Source: CALMEC01 sp031366605
Lineage (GTDB): Bacteria; Actinomycetota; Thermoleophilia; Miltoncostaeales; Miltoncostaeaceae
Reading direction: 5' to 3'
DNA: 64,000 nucleotides
Assembly: GCA_031366605.1 (NCBI GenBank)
Contig: JANLOO010000016.1
Span: forward strand, 1-64,000
This document shows positions 25,309 through 34,261 of this stretch, piece after piece. The notes under the pieces are model-generated. The model did no database searches. It saw only the letters and a program-made list of their open reading frames with translations, and was not told the DNA's origin. How positions within the stretch are numbered: the stretch's first letter is position 1; each line of letters starts with the position of its first letter. A program made the position numbers and the translations under genes.

Positions 25309-26547
25309 ATGAGACTCGCACCACGCATTCGCCCCGACCGACGCCACCCGCGCGGCGCCCGTTTCCTCTTCTACACCAACGAGTGTGTCGGCTTGGGTCA
25401 CCTGCGCCGCACGCTCAACTTGGCCGAGGCCGTCACAGACCTCGACCCCGAAGCCTCCGCCCTTGTCATCACCGGTTCAGCTACCGCGCTGGGCGATGAG
25501 CGCCACGAACGGATCGACATCATCAAGCTTCCCGAGTTGTCACGCGACTCCAATGGCGACTTGCACGCGGCTCGCCTCGGTATGGATACGAGCCACCTCC
25601 ACGAGCTCCGCGCGCACCTCGCCTTCGCCGCGGCCGAGACGTTCGCACCGTCGGTGGTCGTCGTGGACAAGACCCCGCTGGGGCTCAACGACGAGCTCGT
25701 CCCAACCCTCGAGGCGCTTCGGGCAAAGCCCACCAAGATCCTGCTCGGACTGCGGGACATCGAAGACACCCCCGACGCCGTGCGCGACCGGTGGGTCCGT
25801 GCGAACCTGCGGGAGCCGATCAACCGGCTCTACGACGGCGTCCTGATCTACGGACCGCAATCAGGGGACACCGATGCCCTGGCCTGCATGGAGTGGGACG
25901 ACTTGGACCTGCCTGTCCACCACGTTGGCTATGTCGGCTCACCGATGCCGACACACGGCGCACCGGACCTCGCGCCGGGATATCTGCTCGTGACCGCCGG
26001 TGGAGGGGTGGACGGGTTCCCCGTATTCGACGCGGTCTTGTCGGCTTTGGAGCGCACGCCGATCGCACACCGCACGATTTTGGTCACGGGGCCTTTGATG
26101 CCCGCGTCTGAGCGGGACGAACTCGCCCGGAGGGCCGCGCTCCTCGGCATCCAGCGCTTTGATTTTCGCGCGGACATGCCCGCCGTCATCGCGGGCGCCC
26201 GTGCAGTCGTGACCATGGCCGGGTACAACACCGTCTCAGAGGTGGTCCGCGCAGGCAAGCCCGCGCTTCTCCTTCCGCGCACCGGCCCCAGCCAGGAGCA
26301 GCTTGTGCGTGCACGGGCCCTCGCCGCGACGGGTGCCGTCGCCATGCTCCACCCCGATGAGGCGACGCCCAACCGGATGATCACCGCGATCTCGGAACTC
26401 TTCACGCGCGAAGCGCCTCAGGTGGATCCGGCCCTGCATGATGGCGCGCGGACCGCGGCGGGGATCCTTTGTGCGCTGGCGAATCAGTCCGCGGCATACG
26501 TCGCTCCCAACGAAGTCGCGCTGGAGGCGGTCGGGGCCGGACGATGA
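25309..26547 (+). CDS. Predicted glycosyltransferase, MurG/GT28-like (COG4671 type)
   Basis: This GT-B fold protein of about 412 residues resembles the family of predicted glycosyltransferases described as COG4671. The N-terminal domain starts FLFYTNECVGLGHLRRTLNL, with ALVITGSATA. The C-terminal donor-binding region has LVTAGGGVDGFPVFDAVL, MAGYNTVSEVVRAGKPALLL and PRTGPSQEQLVRARAL, equivalent to the UDP-sugar site of MurG. No membrane segment is seen. The start is the ATG at 25309 or a GTG at 25294. The stop overlaps the ABC exporter start, suggesting the glycosylated product is exported by it (inference). Confidence 0.78.
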   Translation: MRLAPRIRPDRRHPRGARFLFYTNECVGLGHLRRTLNLAEAVTDLDPEASALVITGSATALGDERHERIDIIKLPELSRDSNGDLHAARLGMDTSHLHELRAHLAFAAAETFAPSVVVVDKTPLGLNDELVPTLEALRAKPTKILLGLRDIEDTPDAVRDRWVRANLREPINRLYDGVLIYGPQSGDTDALACMEWDDLDLPVHHVGYVGSPMPTHGAPDLAPGYLLVTAGGGVDGFPVFDAVLSALERTPIAHRTILVTGPLMPASERDELARRAALLGIQRFDFRADMPAVIAGARAVVTMAGYNTVSEVVRAGKPALLLPRTGPSQEQLVRARALAATGAVAMLHPDEATPNRMITAISELFTREAPQVDPALHDGARTAAGILCALANQSAAYVAPNEVALEAVGAGR

Positions 26548-28322
26548 TGCGCGGTCGCCCGCGCGAGGTCGCGAACCAAAACTCACGTCGCCTCGTCCGC
26601 GACATCGTCCGTCGCCACTGGCTCGCGCTGGGAGGCGGAGGGGTCGGCGCGGTCCTCATCACCGCCGCGGAGTTGGCGGCGCCGTTCCCGCTCAAATGGG
26701 TGCTCGATGAGGTCATCCACAACCGGACGGGCACGTTCACGTTCGATCGGGACCAGTTCCGGCTCCTGTTCATCCTGGCGCAGCTCGTGATCGGCATTGC
26801 CCTCGTCGGGGCGCTCGGGGCCTACGTCGGCGAGGTCTGGCTCAAGCGTGCAGGCGAGCGGATCGCACACGATCTGCGTGTCCGGACATACGCGCACCTG
26901 CAACGCCTCTCGCTGGGCTTCCACGACAAGCGCCACAAGGGCGATCTGGTCACACGCCTGACCGAGGATGCGAACGCAGTCGGCGATCTGTTCTCGGACG
27001 CAATCGGCTCGATGGCACAGGCAGTCCTGCTCCTCGGGGGCATTGCCACCATCTCAATCATGCTCGATCCATGGTTGGCGATCGTGCTGCTCGTCGTCAC
27101 ACCGATCCTGGGGATCGTGACGGGGTACTTCCGCAAACGCGTTCGCCTGGCGGCGCGGGCGCAACGGGCGCATGAGGGACAGATCGCGTCGCTTGCATCA
27201 GAGAGCCTGTCCGCGATCCGCGTGGTCAAATCGCTTGGCGGTGAGGTCTACGAGAACGACCGTGTCGCAGTGAGCAGTGAGGAACGCCGTCGTCACGGTG
27301 TCCTCGTCGCCGGGCTCGAGGCACGCTTCTCGGCGACAGTCGAGGTGATCGGCGCAATCACGATGGCGGTCGTGCTCGTCGTCGGCGCATTCCGCGTGTC
27401 GGCCGGCGCGGTGACCGCAGGGTCCCTGGTGGTGTTCGTTCGATACTCGAGCCGGCTCTACCGGCCGCTCAAAGACATTGCGCGCTATTCGACCAAGGCG
27501 GCGCGCGCGATGGCCCGCGCCGAACGCATCGCAGATGTGCTCAGCGCGGACGACATGCTTCGGGATCGTCCAGGCGCGTATGCCGGTCCACGGGCGAAGG
27601 GAGGCCTGGAGTTCGAACACGTCAACTTCGCCTACGACGGTGGGCGTGGCGGGCTCAATGACGTCTCGCTCACGATCCCGGCCGGACAACGAGTGGCGAT
27701 CATCGGCCCTTCCGGCGCGGGCAAGTCCACGTTGGGAGCGCTCGTGGCGCGCTTCTACGATCCGGCCGACGGCTGGGTACTCCTCGATGGACGCGACCTG
27801 CGCCACTGCTCCCTCGACTGGCTTCGCGACCAGGTCGGCATGTTGCTGCAGGACACGGTGTTGTTCACGGGAACGGTCGCCGAGAACATCGCGTACGGCC
27901 GCGTCGCAAGTCGCGAGTCAGTTGCCGCGGCAGCGCGTGCCGCGGGCGCCGACGCCTTCATCCTGAGCCTTCCCAATGGATATGACGAGCCACTCGGGCC
28001 GCAGGGCGTCGGACTGTCAGGTGGTCAACGCCAACGCCTTGGCATCGCCCGCCTGATTCTGCGCGACCCACCGCTCTTGGTCCTGGATGAGCCGACCACC
28101 GGCCTCGATAGCATTTCGGAAGCTCATGTCATCGACGGACTCCAGGACCTGATGTCAGGCCGCACAACACTCCTCGTCACGCATTCCATCGCCCTCGCCC
28201 GCAAATGCGACCGGATCATCGTGATCCGCGACGGGCACATCGTTCAGGATGGGTCGGCAGATCAGCTGGATGACCAGCCGGGATTGTTCCGCGAGCTGGC
28301 CGGAGTGCCACAGCGCGGATGA
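26544..28322 (+). CDS. ABC exporter, fused membrane and ATPase domains
   Basis: This half-size type IV ABC exporter has about 592 residues and would work as a dimer. Six helices are predicted in residues 1-320 (for example LITAAELAAPFPLKWVL). The ATPase domain has Walker A IIGPSGAGKSTLGALV, Q-loop LLQDTVLFTGTVAENI, signature LSGGQRQRLGIARLIL, Walker B LLVLDEPTTGLDS and H-loop VTHSIALA. The start codons ATGATG overlap the glycosyltransferase stop. The cargo is unknown; a glycolipid or glycosylated small molecule is a reasonable guess from the neighbours. Confidence 0.9.
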   Translation: MMRGRPREVANQNSRRLVRDIVRRHWLALGGGGVGAVLITAAELAAPFPLKWVLDEVIHNRTGTFTFDRDQFRLLFILAQLVIGIALVGALGAYVGEVWLKRAGERIAHDLRVRTYAHLQRLSLGFHDKRHKGDLVTRLTEDANAVGDLFSDAIGSMAQAVLLLGGIATISIMLDPWLAIVLLVVTPILGIVTGYFRKRVRLAARAQRAHEGQIASLASESLSAIRVVKSLGGEVYENDRVAVSSEERRRHGVLVAGLEARFSATVEVIGAITMAVVLVVGAFRVSAGAVTAGSLVVFVRYSSRLYRPLKDIARYSTKAARAMARAERIADVLSADDMLRDRPGAYAGPRAKGGLEFEHVNFAYDGGRGGLNDVSLTIPAGQRVAIIGPSGAGKSTLGALVARFYDPADGWVLLDGRDLRHCSLDWLRDQVGMLLQDTVLFTGTVAENIAYGRVASRESVAAAARAAGADAFILSLPNGYDEPLGPQGVGLSGGQRQRLGIARLILRDPPLLVLDEPTTGLDSISEAHVIDGLQDLMSGRTTLLVTHSIALARKCDRIIVIRDGHIVQDGSADQLDDQPGLFRELAGVPQRG

Positions 28323-28380
28323 GTCGCTCACGGCAGACCGTCGCACCGTTTGCCGTTCGCTGCGGCCGGCCTCGTGCGTC

Positions 28381-29727
28381 ATGCCGACGGGTGGCGTCGG
28401 CGTGAACGTCAGGGTCCGCCACAGCCGCGGCGATGCCCCGGTCGCGTTGGATCCGATCGTGCCCTGCGTTGCGGAGATCCTGGATGAGGATCGACTCCTC
28501 GAGGAGCTGGCACGAGCCTTCCCCGAGTGCTCGTTCAGCGAACCGACAAGCGTGCTCGACATCGCGTATACGCCTCGCCGAGCGTTGTCGGCCACATTCG
28601 AAGTCTCGCGGTCGGGCGCGCCGCGGATTGTGGCGCTCAATGCGAGCACCGGCGACGCCCGGGGGTCGGAGCCACTCGGGGACAATGGGATGGGTGAGCG
28701 ACGCGTGCTCGGTGGCTGGAACGCCGTGGCATGGGAGTTCCCAGCCGACCCTGCCATGCCCGCCCTCGTCCGCCTGACCGACACCACTGCCATGTCAGGC
28801 GTCGTGCGCTGGCTCCTCGGAGCCGCGCACGAGGTGACCGCATGCATCCCGTTGCGGTACGTCCCAGAGCGACGGTGCGTCATCCACGTGATCGGCCGGG
28901 ACATCGACATCGTCGCTCGGCACGCCGCACCGGATCACGCGCGGATCGAACACGAGCGACTCCAGTGGTTGTGGGAACACCCCGATCGGGCGTTTCGCAT
29001 GGCCGAGCCACTTGGCTTTGACGATCGGCTCCAGACACGGTTCGAACGCATGGTTCTGGGTCAACGATCGGATGCCATGCCGATTCTTGCGCGCTCGATC
29101 CCGGTTGAGGCGCTCTGTGCCCAACTTGCCCACATGCATTCCCTGTCAAGCGTCGATGCCGATCCTCAGCTGCGCCGGCTCGGGCCGGGCGCGATCCTGG
29201 GACACATCGAACGCGCCGCCACGCGGCGACTGCGCATCGCGTTCCCCGGGTGCGGCGACGGCCTGACGACCTACATCCAGGCGATGCGCACCGCCGCGGG
29301 AGATCTGCCGGAGTCCCCCAACGTCACGCTGCACGGCGACCTCCACGGCGGCAACGTGATCCTGGACGACGATGGTCCGGTGCTGGTCGGCCTCGACAGT
29401 CCGGCCCTCGGTGATCCGGCGTTCGATCTGGCATTGCTCGGCACCAGCCTCTTCGTCGCCGCGATCCAGAGTGGCACCGCCGCGACAGGTGCCGCCGCAT
29501 TGATCGAAGAGCTGCCGGCTGCCTACGCGCAGGTCACAGGCGCCTCAGTTCGGGGCGACACCTACGCATGGCACGTGGCAGCGGCGCTTGTGGGCTGGCA
29601 GGCCGATGCCGCCCTGCAGGTGCTCGCGCCACATGCCGACGTGCTCACCGCGGCATTGATCGACACCGCCGTGGTGGTGCTCCGCGACGGAGCGCGGACC
29701 GCAGCGCTCACGTCGTTCGTCGGCTGA
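28381..29727 (+). CDS. Aminoglycoside phosphotransferase-like kinase
   Basis: This protein of about 448 residues has a C-terminal APH/choline-kinase fold. The catalytic loop is intact (NVTLHGDLHGGNVILDDDG). The metal-binding segment reads LVGLDSPALGDPAFDLALL, where the usual DFE/DWE triad is altered but Asp is kept. The N-terminal 200 residues are more divergent. The start is uncertain: ATG at 28381, or GTG at 28402. It is 58 bp from the ABC gene and probably in the same operon. It likely phosphorylates a sugar or sugar-like intermediate of the pathway; antibiotic resistance is less likely in this context. Confidence 0.75.
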   Translation: MPTGGVGVNVRVRHSRGDAPVALDPIVPCVAEILDEDRLLEELARAFPECSFSEPTSVLDIAYTPRRALSATFEVSRSGAPRIVALNASTGDARGSEPLGDNGMGERRVLGGWNAVAWEFPADPAMPALVRLTDTTAMSGVVRWLLGAAHEVTACIPLRYVPERRCVIHVIGRDIDIVARHAAPDHARIEHERLQWLWEHPDRAFRMAEPLGFDDRLQTRFERMVLGQRSDAMPILARSIPVEALCAQLAHMHSLSSVDADPQLRRLGPGAILGHIERAATRRLRIAFPGCGDGLTTYIQAMRTAAGDLPESPNVTLHGDLHGGNVILDDDGPVLVGLDSPALGDPAFDLALLGTSLFVAAIQSGTAATGAAALIEELPAAYAQVTGASVRGDTYAWHVAAALVGWQADAALQVLAPHADVLTAALIDTAVVVLRDGARTAALTSFVG

Positions 29728-29734
29728 ACGGCAT

Positions 29735-29893
29735 TCAGGCGGCGAGCAACACGCCGCCGACCCACGTCGCCTCGTGACAACCGACGCAGTGGTGGACGCA
29801 GCCAGGGACGCTGCAGTGCCCGTCGGCAATGGGATCAAGCCGATCGAGGAGCGCGTGGATGTCCGTCCACCGGGTCTGCGATGTGGTGCTCAT
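29735..29893 (-). CDS. Small Cys/His-rich protein (52 residues)
   Basis: This short gene starts at the ATG at 29893, with AGAGAGGA about 8 nt upstream, one of the better ribosome sites in the region. The protein is MSTTSQTRWTDIHALLDRLD followed by a compact metal-site-like block, HCSVPGCVHHCVGCHEA, with four Cys and four His, and a short hydrophobic tail. CVGCH also fits a haem c motif, but no export signal is present, so a zinc or iron-sulfur site is more plausible. I know no named family. It lies convergent to the kinase gene, 7 bp from its stop. Confidence 0.6.
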   Translation of the reverse strand: MSTTSQTRWTDIHALLDRLDPIADGHCSVPGCVHHCVGCHEATWVGGVLLAA

Positions 29894-30059
29894 GTTCAAA
29901 TTCCTCTCTGTCATGGTCGCTCGGAACGAACATCGATCCCGGCGCGGCCGGTCTCGTCACGGACCTTGTGCGGCGGGTCGCGCGTTGGCCGTTGGTCAGA
30001 TCGAGCGACCCGCGCCGCCGCTGATACAGCCGTGGCAGGCGATGGATGCGCTACCGTCG

Positions 30060-30342
30060 ATGGCAACCGCCACCTGGAATGGAACCGTGGTCGCCGAGAG
30101 CGACGCCACGATCATCGTCGAAGGCAACGACTACTTCCCGTCGACGTCAGTACGGACCGAACACCTCCGCCCGAGCACGCACAGCACCGTGCCCCTGGAA
30201 AGGGACAGCGAGCGACTACGACGTGGTCGTGGGTGACGCCGCCAACGACGGCGCCGCCTGGTAGTACCCGCAGCCCGAAGACGCTGCGGCCCAGATCCGG
30301 GACTACGTCGCGTTCTGGAAGGGCGTCACCGTCGAGCCGTGA
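30060..30342 (+). pseudogene. DUF427 protein, frameshifted and with an in-frame stop
   Basis: The first frame from the ATG at 30060 reads ATWNGTVVAESDATIIVEGN, then DYFPSTSVRTEHLRP, a clear DUF427 start. Near 30191-30194 two bases are missing and the match moves to another frame (PWKGTASDYDVVVGDAANDG). At 30262-30264 a TAG stands where the family has Tyr. Reading through it gives YPQPEDAAAQIRDYVAFWKG and VTVEP before the normal stop at 30342. The two lesions disable the gene. An intact DUF427 gene is at 34262-34750. Confidence 0.8.
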
Positions 30343-30599
30343 GACCAGAGGCGGGCGGACAACCGCCGCCAGGCCACCAATGGGTCGATGGTCAACACCG
30401 TTCCGCAGACAGTGGCGACAACCGCCGCCGGCACTGTTGCGTCGCCGGCTGTCGCGATCGCGAGCGCGAACATGCCGGATGCGCCCAGCACCCTGAGCGC
30501 TGCGGTCCCCGCATCGGGACATGCCCTTCGCGTTGCGCCCGCCAGCCATGAGAGGCTCCCGAAGATCGCCACTCCGGCACACAGGGCTGTCCACATCAT
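30303..30599 (-). CDS. Small membrane protein, about three helices
   Basis: This 98-residue hydrophobic protein has helices around TALCAGVAIFGSLSWLAG, RVLGASGMFALAIATAG and VPAAVVATVCGTVLTI. AAGGAG lies nine bases before tandem ATG codons at 30599/30596, which supports a real gene. Its 3' end overlaps the DUF427 pseudogene on the other strand by about 40 bp, which may show how the old gene is being overwritten. The family is not recognised. Confidence 0.55.
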   Translation of the reverse strand: MMWTALCAGVAIFGSLSWLAGATRRACPDAGTAALRVLGASGMFALAIATAGDATVPAAVVATVCGTVLTIDPLVAWRRLSARLWSHGSTVTPFQNAT

Positions 30600-30690
30600 C
30601 TCGTCGTCTCCTTGGTGATCTCCGGGAGGCGGTCTTCGTCACGGTGCAAGCTGATCCCTGTGCCGTCGGCGCAAGATGCGTTGCGTATGC

Positions 30691-30696
30691 GATAAT
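30691..30696 (+). promoter_or_regulatory. Candidate -10 box (GATAAT), leaderless type
   Basis: GATAAT ends 6 nt before the ATG at 30703, which has no ribosome site. This fits a transcript that begins at the start codon. No convincing -35 element is seen. Confidence 0.35.
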
Positions 30697-30702
30697 CCCT
30701 GC

Positions 30703-30957
30703 ATGCCGAATGCTCTGCCGCCCGAACTGCTCGAGTCGATCTCAGTCCTCGATGCCGACCTTCAAGACCGGTTCAAGGAGTCGCTCGAGCCCATCGCGCC
30801 CGAACTCGGCCCCCGTGAACTCGCAGTACTGGACCGTCTCGCGCAGGGAATCGCGACCGGAGCGCCAGTGGCCGAGTTGAACGCCTTCGTGCGTTTGCTG
30901 CCCGTGTCGGTCAGCCGGGTATTGCAGCCCGCGATCGAGCCGGTGCTCGCCGCCTGA
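30703..30957 (+). CDS. Small conserved-looking helical protein (84 residues)
   Basis: This acidic, all-helical protein begins MPNALPPELLESISVLDADL and ends PVSVSRVLQPAIEPVLAA. There is no Cys, no membrane helix and no motif I can name. The start ATG is supported by a GATAAT box 6 nt upstream rather than a ribosome site. Codon use looks typical of the window. It is convergent with the EamA-type transporter, 7 bp away. Confidence 0.5.
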   Translation: MPNALPPELLESISVLDADLQDRFKESLEPIAPELGPRELAVLDRLAQGIATGAPVAELNAFVRLLPVSVSRVLQPAIEPVLAA

Positions 30958-30964
30958 CCTCAGG

Positions 30965-31786
30965 TCACCCGGCGGCGATGAAGCCGACACCGACCAGCGC
31001 TGCAAGGACACCGGCGGCCTGCCCCTGTGACAACCGCTCTCTGAGGACGACCTGGGCGAGGATGACGGTGGCGACCGGGTAGAGGCCGGCCAAGACCGCC
31101 ACGATGCTCAGAAGCCCATGCTGGGTGGCTTCGGCGTAGGCCAGGTTTGCGGCGATGTCGAGCACGCCTGCGCCGATCATCAGCGGCCACAGGCCCGTCC
31201 CAACACGCACACTCGTCTTGATGGCGAAGCACACCGCGAGCAGGATCGGCACGCTGGACACCCGAGTCGATAGGCCTGCCCACAGCACGCTCGTGTCGGC
31301 GGCGGGCTTGATCAGGACGAAGAACGCACCGAACCCCAGCGCCGCGAGGGCCGCCAGCCCCAGCCCATGTCGCGGGGCGTGGCCCGGGGCCCGGCTCGCG
31401 AGCACCGCCCCGGCGAGTGCGATCAGCGCGCCGGCCAGCGCGAGCGTCGAAGGCCGCTCACCGTCGGCGATCCCGAACACCATCGGGACGCCGGCCCCAA
31501 GCGCGGACACCGGTGCGACGAGGCTCATCGTCCCCATGGCCAGCGCCTTGTAGAACACGAAGACCCCGAGGCCCCCGCAGATCCCGCCGATCGCGCCAAG
31601 CCCGAGGTCCGGCCACGACGGCGGCGTTGGACGGACGATCAGAATCATCACGATCACACACGCGGTCCCGATCACCTGCGAGGCGAAGGCGACCGCGGCC
31701 GCGTTCATACGGCGACTCGCGAACCCCCCGAGGAAGTCCGCGAGTCCCCAGGAGACCCCGGAAATGAGTCCGAAGAGGATTCCCAA
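30965..31786 (-). CDS. EamA/DMT-family transporter
   Basis: This drug/metabolite transporter superfamily protein of 273 residues has ten predicted helices made of two repeated EamA units. The first unit opens GLISGVSWGLADFLGGFASR, and the second shows GFGAFFVLIKPAADTSVLW and ends PVATVILAQVVLRERLSQGQ, the usual unit ending. The direction and substrate of transport are unknown. The start is a TTG at 31786 (MGILFGLISG). Confidence 0.85.
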   Translation of the reverse strand: MGILFGLISGVSWGLADFLGGFASRRMNAAAVAFASQVIGTACVIVMILIVRPTPPSWPDLGLGAIGGICGGLGVFVFYKALAMGTMSLVAPVSALGAGVPMVFGIADGERPSTLALAGALIALAGAVLASRAPGHAPRHGLGLAALAALGFGAFFVLIKPAADTSVLWAGLSTRVSSVPILLAVCFAIKTSVRVGTGLWPLMIGAGVLDIAANLAYAEATQHGLLSIVAVLAGLYPVATVILAQVVLRERLSQGQAAGVLAALVGVGFIAAG

Positions 31787-31823
31787 TTAGGCGGGTTGTG
31801 CCGAGTCGTGCTCCACGGCGGGC

Positions 31824-31829
31824 TACGGT
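31824..31829 (+). promoter_or_regulatory. Candidate -10 box (TACGGT), leaderless type
   Basis: TACGGT ends 7 nt before the GTG start at 31837. No ribosome site is present. The -35 region is not recognisable. Confidence 0.35.
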
Positions 31830-31836
31830 ACAGAAC

Positions 31837-32658
31837 GTGGACGTTCCGTACGGCTGGTCATTCGCGGTGCTCTGCCTGGTTCAGGGCGTCCTCGTCGCGG
31901 CTTCATGGCAGCGACCGCTGCGGCTGGGCCGCTCACGGCTGGTCGGCATCGGGGTGCCCGTGGTGGTCTTTTTCATCGGCCTTACGGCGACCCGCGGCGG
32001 CGACTGGGCGACGCGCGCCGTCTCGGACCTGGCGACGTTTGGCACCCCGGTCGCCGCTGCGGCAGTCGGAGTCGTGTGGGGGTGGCGTCTGCCGTGGGTC
32101 TACGCGCTGGCGGCTCCGTTTGCCTTTGTCGTCGCGTGGCGGGCCGACGGCCTGGTGGCCGACACCGCCAGCGTGGCCTTGATCGCGGCGGCGTGCCTGA
32201 CGCTCGCGGCACTCGTCGCGACGTTCACGCCCCCGTGGGCACTCGCCGCGGGGCTCGTCGCACTCGCGATCGCCGACACGATCCTGGTGTTCGCCGACCA
32301 GGTCCGCCCGGGGACGCAGGCACTGCACGCCGTCGTGCCTCCGGCGCTCGGCGGGACGCCGCTGCCTGCGTTGCAGGACGCCACGTTGGGACACGCGCTC
32401 TTTGGCTGGCTCGACATCTTGGCCCCTGCCCTCGGGGCGACCCTCTTGACGGGGTTCGCACCGCCGCGCTTCGTGGCAGCGGTACTGACCGCGGTCGCCG
32501 CACTCGCCCTCGGGTTGTTGCTTGCGAAGACGCAACAGGTCCCCGGTACGACACCGACGCTTGTCGCCGTGGTCGTGTGGGGTCTCGTTGCGCGACGCGG
32601 TCCACCACGCGCAACCCCGGTCATGTGGACCGCGCCGCGTGCGACCGGACCCGGATGA
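31837..32658 (+). CDS. Multi-pass membrane protein of unknown function
   Basis: This very hydrophobic protein of about 273 residues has some eight to nine helices, for example FAVLCLVQGVLVAASW, VSDLATFGTPVAAAAVGVVW and LFGWLDILAPALGATLLTG. No transporter or enzyme signature is recognised. A charged stretch, FADQVRPGTQALHA, interrupts the helices near the middle. The GTG start follows a TACGGT box. It diverges from the EamA gene, 50 bp away. Confidence 0.7.
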   Translation: MDVPYGWSFAVLCLVQGVLVAASWQRPLRLGRSRLVGIGVPVVVFFIGLTATRGGDWATRAVSDLATFGTPVAAAAVGVVWGWRLPWVYALAAPFAFVVAWRADGLVADTASVALIAAACLTLAALVATFTPPWALAAGLVALAIADTILVFADQVRPGTQALHAVVPPALGGTPLPALQDATLGHALFGWLDILAPALGATLLTGFAPPRFVAAVLTAVAALALGLLLAKTQQVPGTTPTLVAVVVWGLVARRGPPRATPVMWTAPRATGPG

Positions 32659-32941
32659 CCATCGCCGAGATCGACCGCCTCGCACATCTCCCGCGCCTGC
32701 GTGGGCGGCACTTGTGTGCAACACGATCAGCGGATGGCGTGTGCGGTGGTGCCAGGGCGTCACACGCCGCGCAAACTCCGTCCTGCACGGACACATGACG
32801 GCCGAAACGTCGCCACACACGGTCGGTGGGGAGTGCTCGCCCGCGCGGCAACGCGATGCCGGATGAGCTGATGGAGATCCCCTTCCGGTTCCGGCTGCAC
32901 CGGCCTACCGCTCCCACTACCGCACGCAACCGGTCGGGCGC
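32659..32941. other. Intergenic region, no convincing gene
   Basis: A 48-codon frame begins at an ATG (32655) overlapping the preceding stop and ends at 32798, but its product resembles nothing known. The rest shows no homology I recognise and ends in the promoter of the sugar dehydrogenase gene. Confidence 0.35.
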
Positions 32942-32947
32942 TAGGGT
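32942..32947 (+). promoter_or_regulatory. Candidate -10 box (TAGGGT), leaderless type
   Basis: TAGGGT ends 6 nt before the ATG at 32954. No ribosome site is visible. Confidence 0.4.
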
Positions 32948-32953
32948 CATGGA

Positions 32954-34099
32954 ATGAAGCGGCCCGCATCCGTCCTACGTATCGCAACCGCTGTCGGGCT
33001 GGCCCTCGCGGCCACCGCGCCGGCGGTGGGGGCCCGCCTGACGCAGACCGCAACCGGGTTCGACCGTGCCCTGCTGATCACCGCGCCCAGCGGCGATGAC
33101 CGGCTCTTCGTCGTCGAACAGGGCGGCAAGATCCGCATCGTGCGTCCCGACGGCACCGTCGCGTCACGCCCGTTCCTTGATGTCTCCTCCCTGGTCTCGG
33201 GTGGCGGAGAGCAGGGGCTCTTGGGCCTCGCATTCCACCCGCGGTACGCGACGAACGGTCGCTTCTTCGTCGACTACACCAACCGCGCCGGTTCAACCGT
33301 GGTCGCGGAGTTCGGCGTCTCGGGGGATCGCGACGTTGCGAACGCCGCGAGCCGGCGCCGTCTGATGCTGATCTCCCAGCCCTTCGAGAATCACAACGGC
33401 GGCATGGTGGCGTTCGGTCCCGACGGGTTCCTCTACATCGGAATGGGTGACGGTGGCAGTGGCGGCGATCCGGGCAACCGAGCTCAGAACCTCGCGACGC
33501 CGCTCGGCAAGATCCTGCGGATCGACGTCAACGGCCGCACAACGACGCGCGGATACAAAATCCCCGTGTCGAACCCGTTCCGCACGCGTCGCGGCGCTCG
33601 GCCGGAGATCTTTTCGCTGGGCGTGCGCAACCCCTGGCGATTCTCATTCGACCGTGCCCGCCCCGACCTTTGGATTGGCGACGTCGGCCAGAACGCGATC
33701 GAGGAGATCGACTTTGCGACGCTCAAACGTGCCCGCGGCGCGAACTTCGGTTGGAACCGTTTCGAGGCCCGCAGCCGGTTCTCCGACGTCCCGCTCTCTG
33801 CCGGCCGGTTGATCCAACCGATCGCGCAGTACAAGCATGGCCCCGGCTGCTCGGTCACCGGCGGGTACGTCTACCGCGGGCCCAGTATTCCCGAACTCGA
33901 TGGTCGGTACATCTTCAGCGACTTCTGCAGCTCGCAGGTGTGGTCCATGCGCGCCGGCCCCACGCCGGGCGGGCTGCGTGACATCTCAAGCTCCCTCGGC
34001 ATGCGCCTTCCGTCGGCCGGGGTCCGCGGCTTCGGCGAAGGCAGCGACGGCCGCCTCTACGTGACCACCGGTGAGACCGTCTGGCGTTTCGACCGGTAG
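32954..34099 (+). CDS. Exported PQQ-dependent sugar dehydrogenase (glucose/sorbosone family)
   Basis: This is a predicted soluble aldose dehydrogenase of the GSDH family with a six-bladed propeller fold, 381 residues. A signal peptide (ATAVGLALAATAPAVGA) directs export. Family blocks are RLFVVEQGGKIRIV, GLLGLAFHPRYATNGRFF, ENHNGGMVAFGPDGFLYIGM with GDGGSGGDPGNRAQN, SLGVRNPWRFSFD and DLWIGDVGQNAIEEID. The cofactor would be PQQ with calcium, feeding electrons to the respiratory chain. No PQQ synthesis gene is in the window. Confidence 0.88.
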   Translation: MKRPASVLRIATAVGLALAATAPAVGARLTQTATGFDRALLITAPSGDDRLFVVEQGGKIRIVRPDGTVASRPFLDVSSLVSGGGEQGLLGLAFHPRYATNGRFFVDYTNRAGSTVVAEFGVSGDRDVANAASRRRLMLISQPFENHNGGMVAFGPDGFLYIGMGDGGSGGDPGNRAQNLATPLGKILRIDVNGRTTTRGYKIPVSNPFRTRRGARPEIFSLGVRNPWRFSFDRARPDLWIGDVGQNAIEEIDFATLKRARGANFGWNRFEARSRFSDVPLSAGRLIQPIAQYKHGPGCSVTGGYVYRGPSIPELDGRYIFSDFCSSQVWSMRAGPTPGGLRDISSSLGMRLPSAGVRGFGEGSDGRLYVTTGETVWRFDR

Positions 34100-34261
34100 G
34101 AGTTCTCGCGGAGGTTCCCGCCGATCCCATTGGGGGCGCCGATCAGGGCCGTCCCCACCGGGCAATCGGCCGTCGGGTGGTCGGCCATTTGGTTCGGGAT
34201 GCGACGGCCACGTGTGACAAACCCCGACACACGGTCGACGCACTTGAGCGCGGAGGCTCCG

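Noticed and set aside
34100..34261. Minus-strand frame containing ADCPVGTALIGAPNGIGG
   Set aside because: It looks somewhat protein-like but has no good start, overlaps the end of the sugar dehydrogenase gene and matches no family I know.
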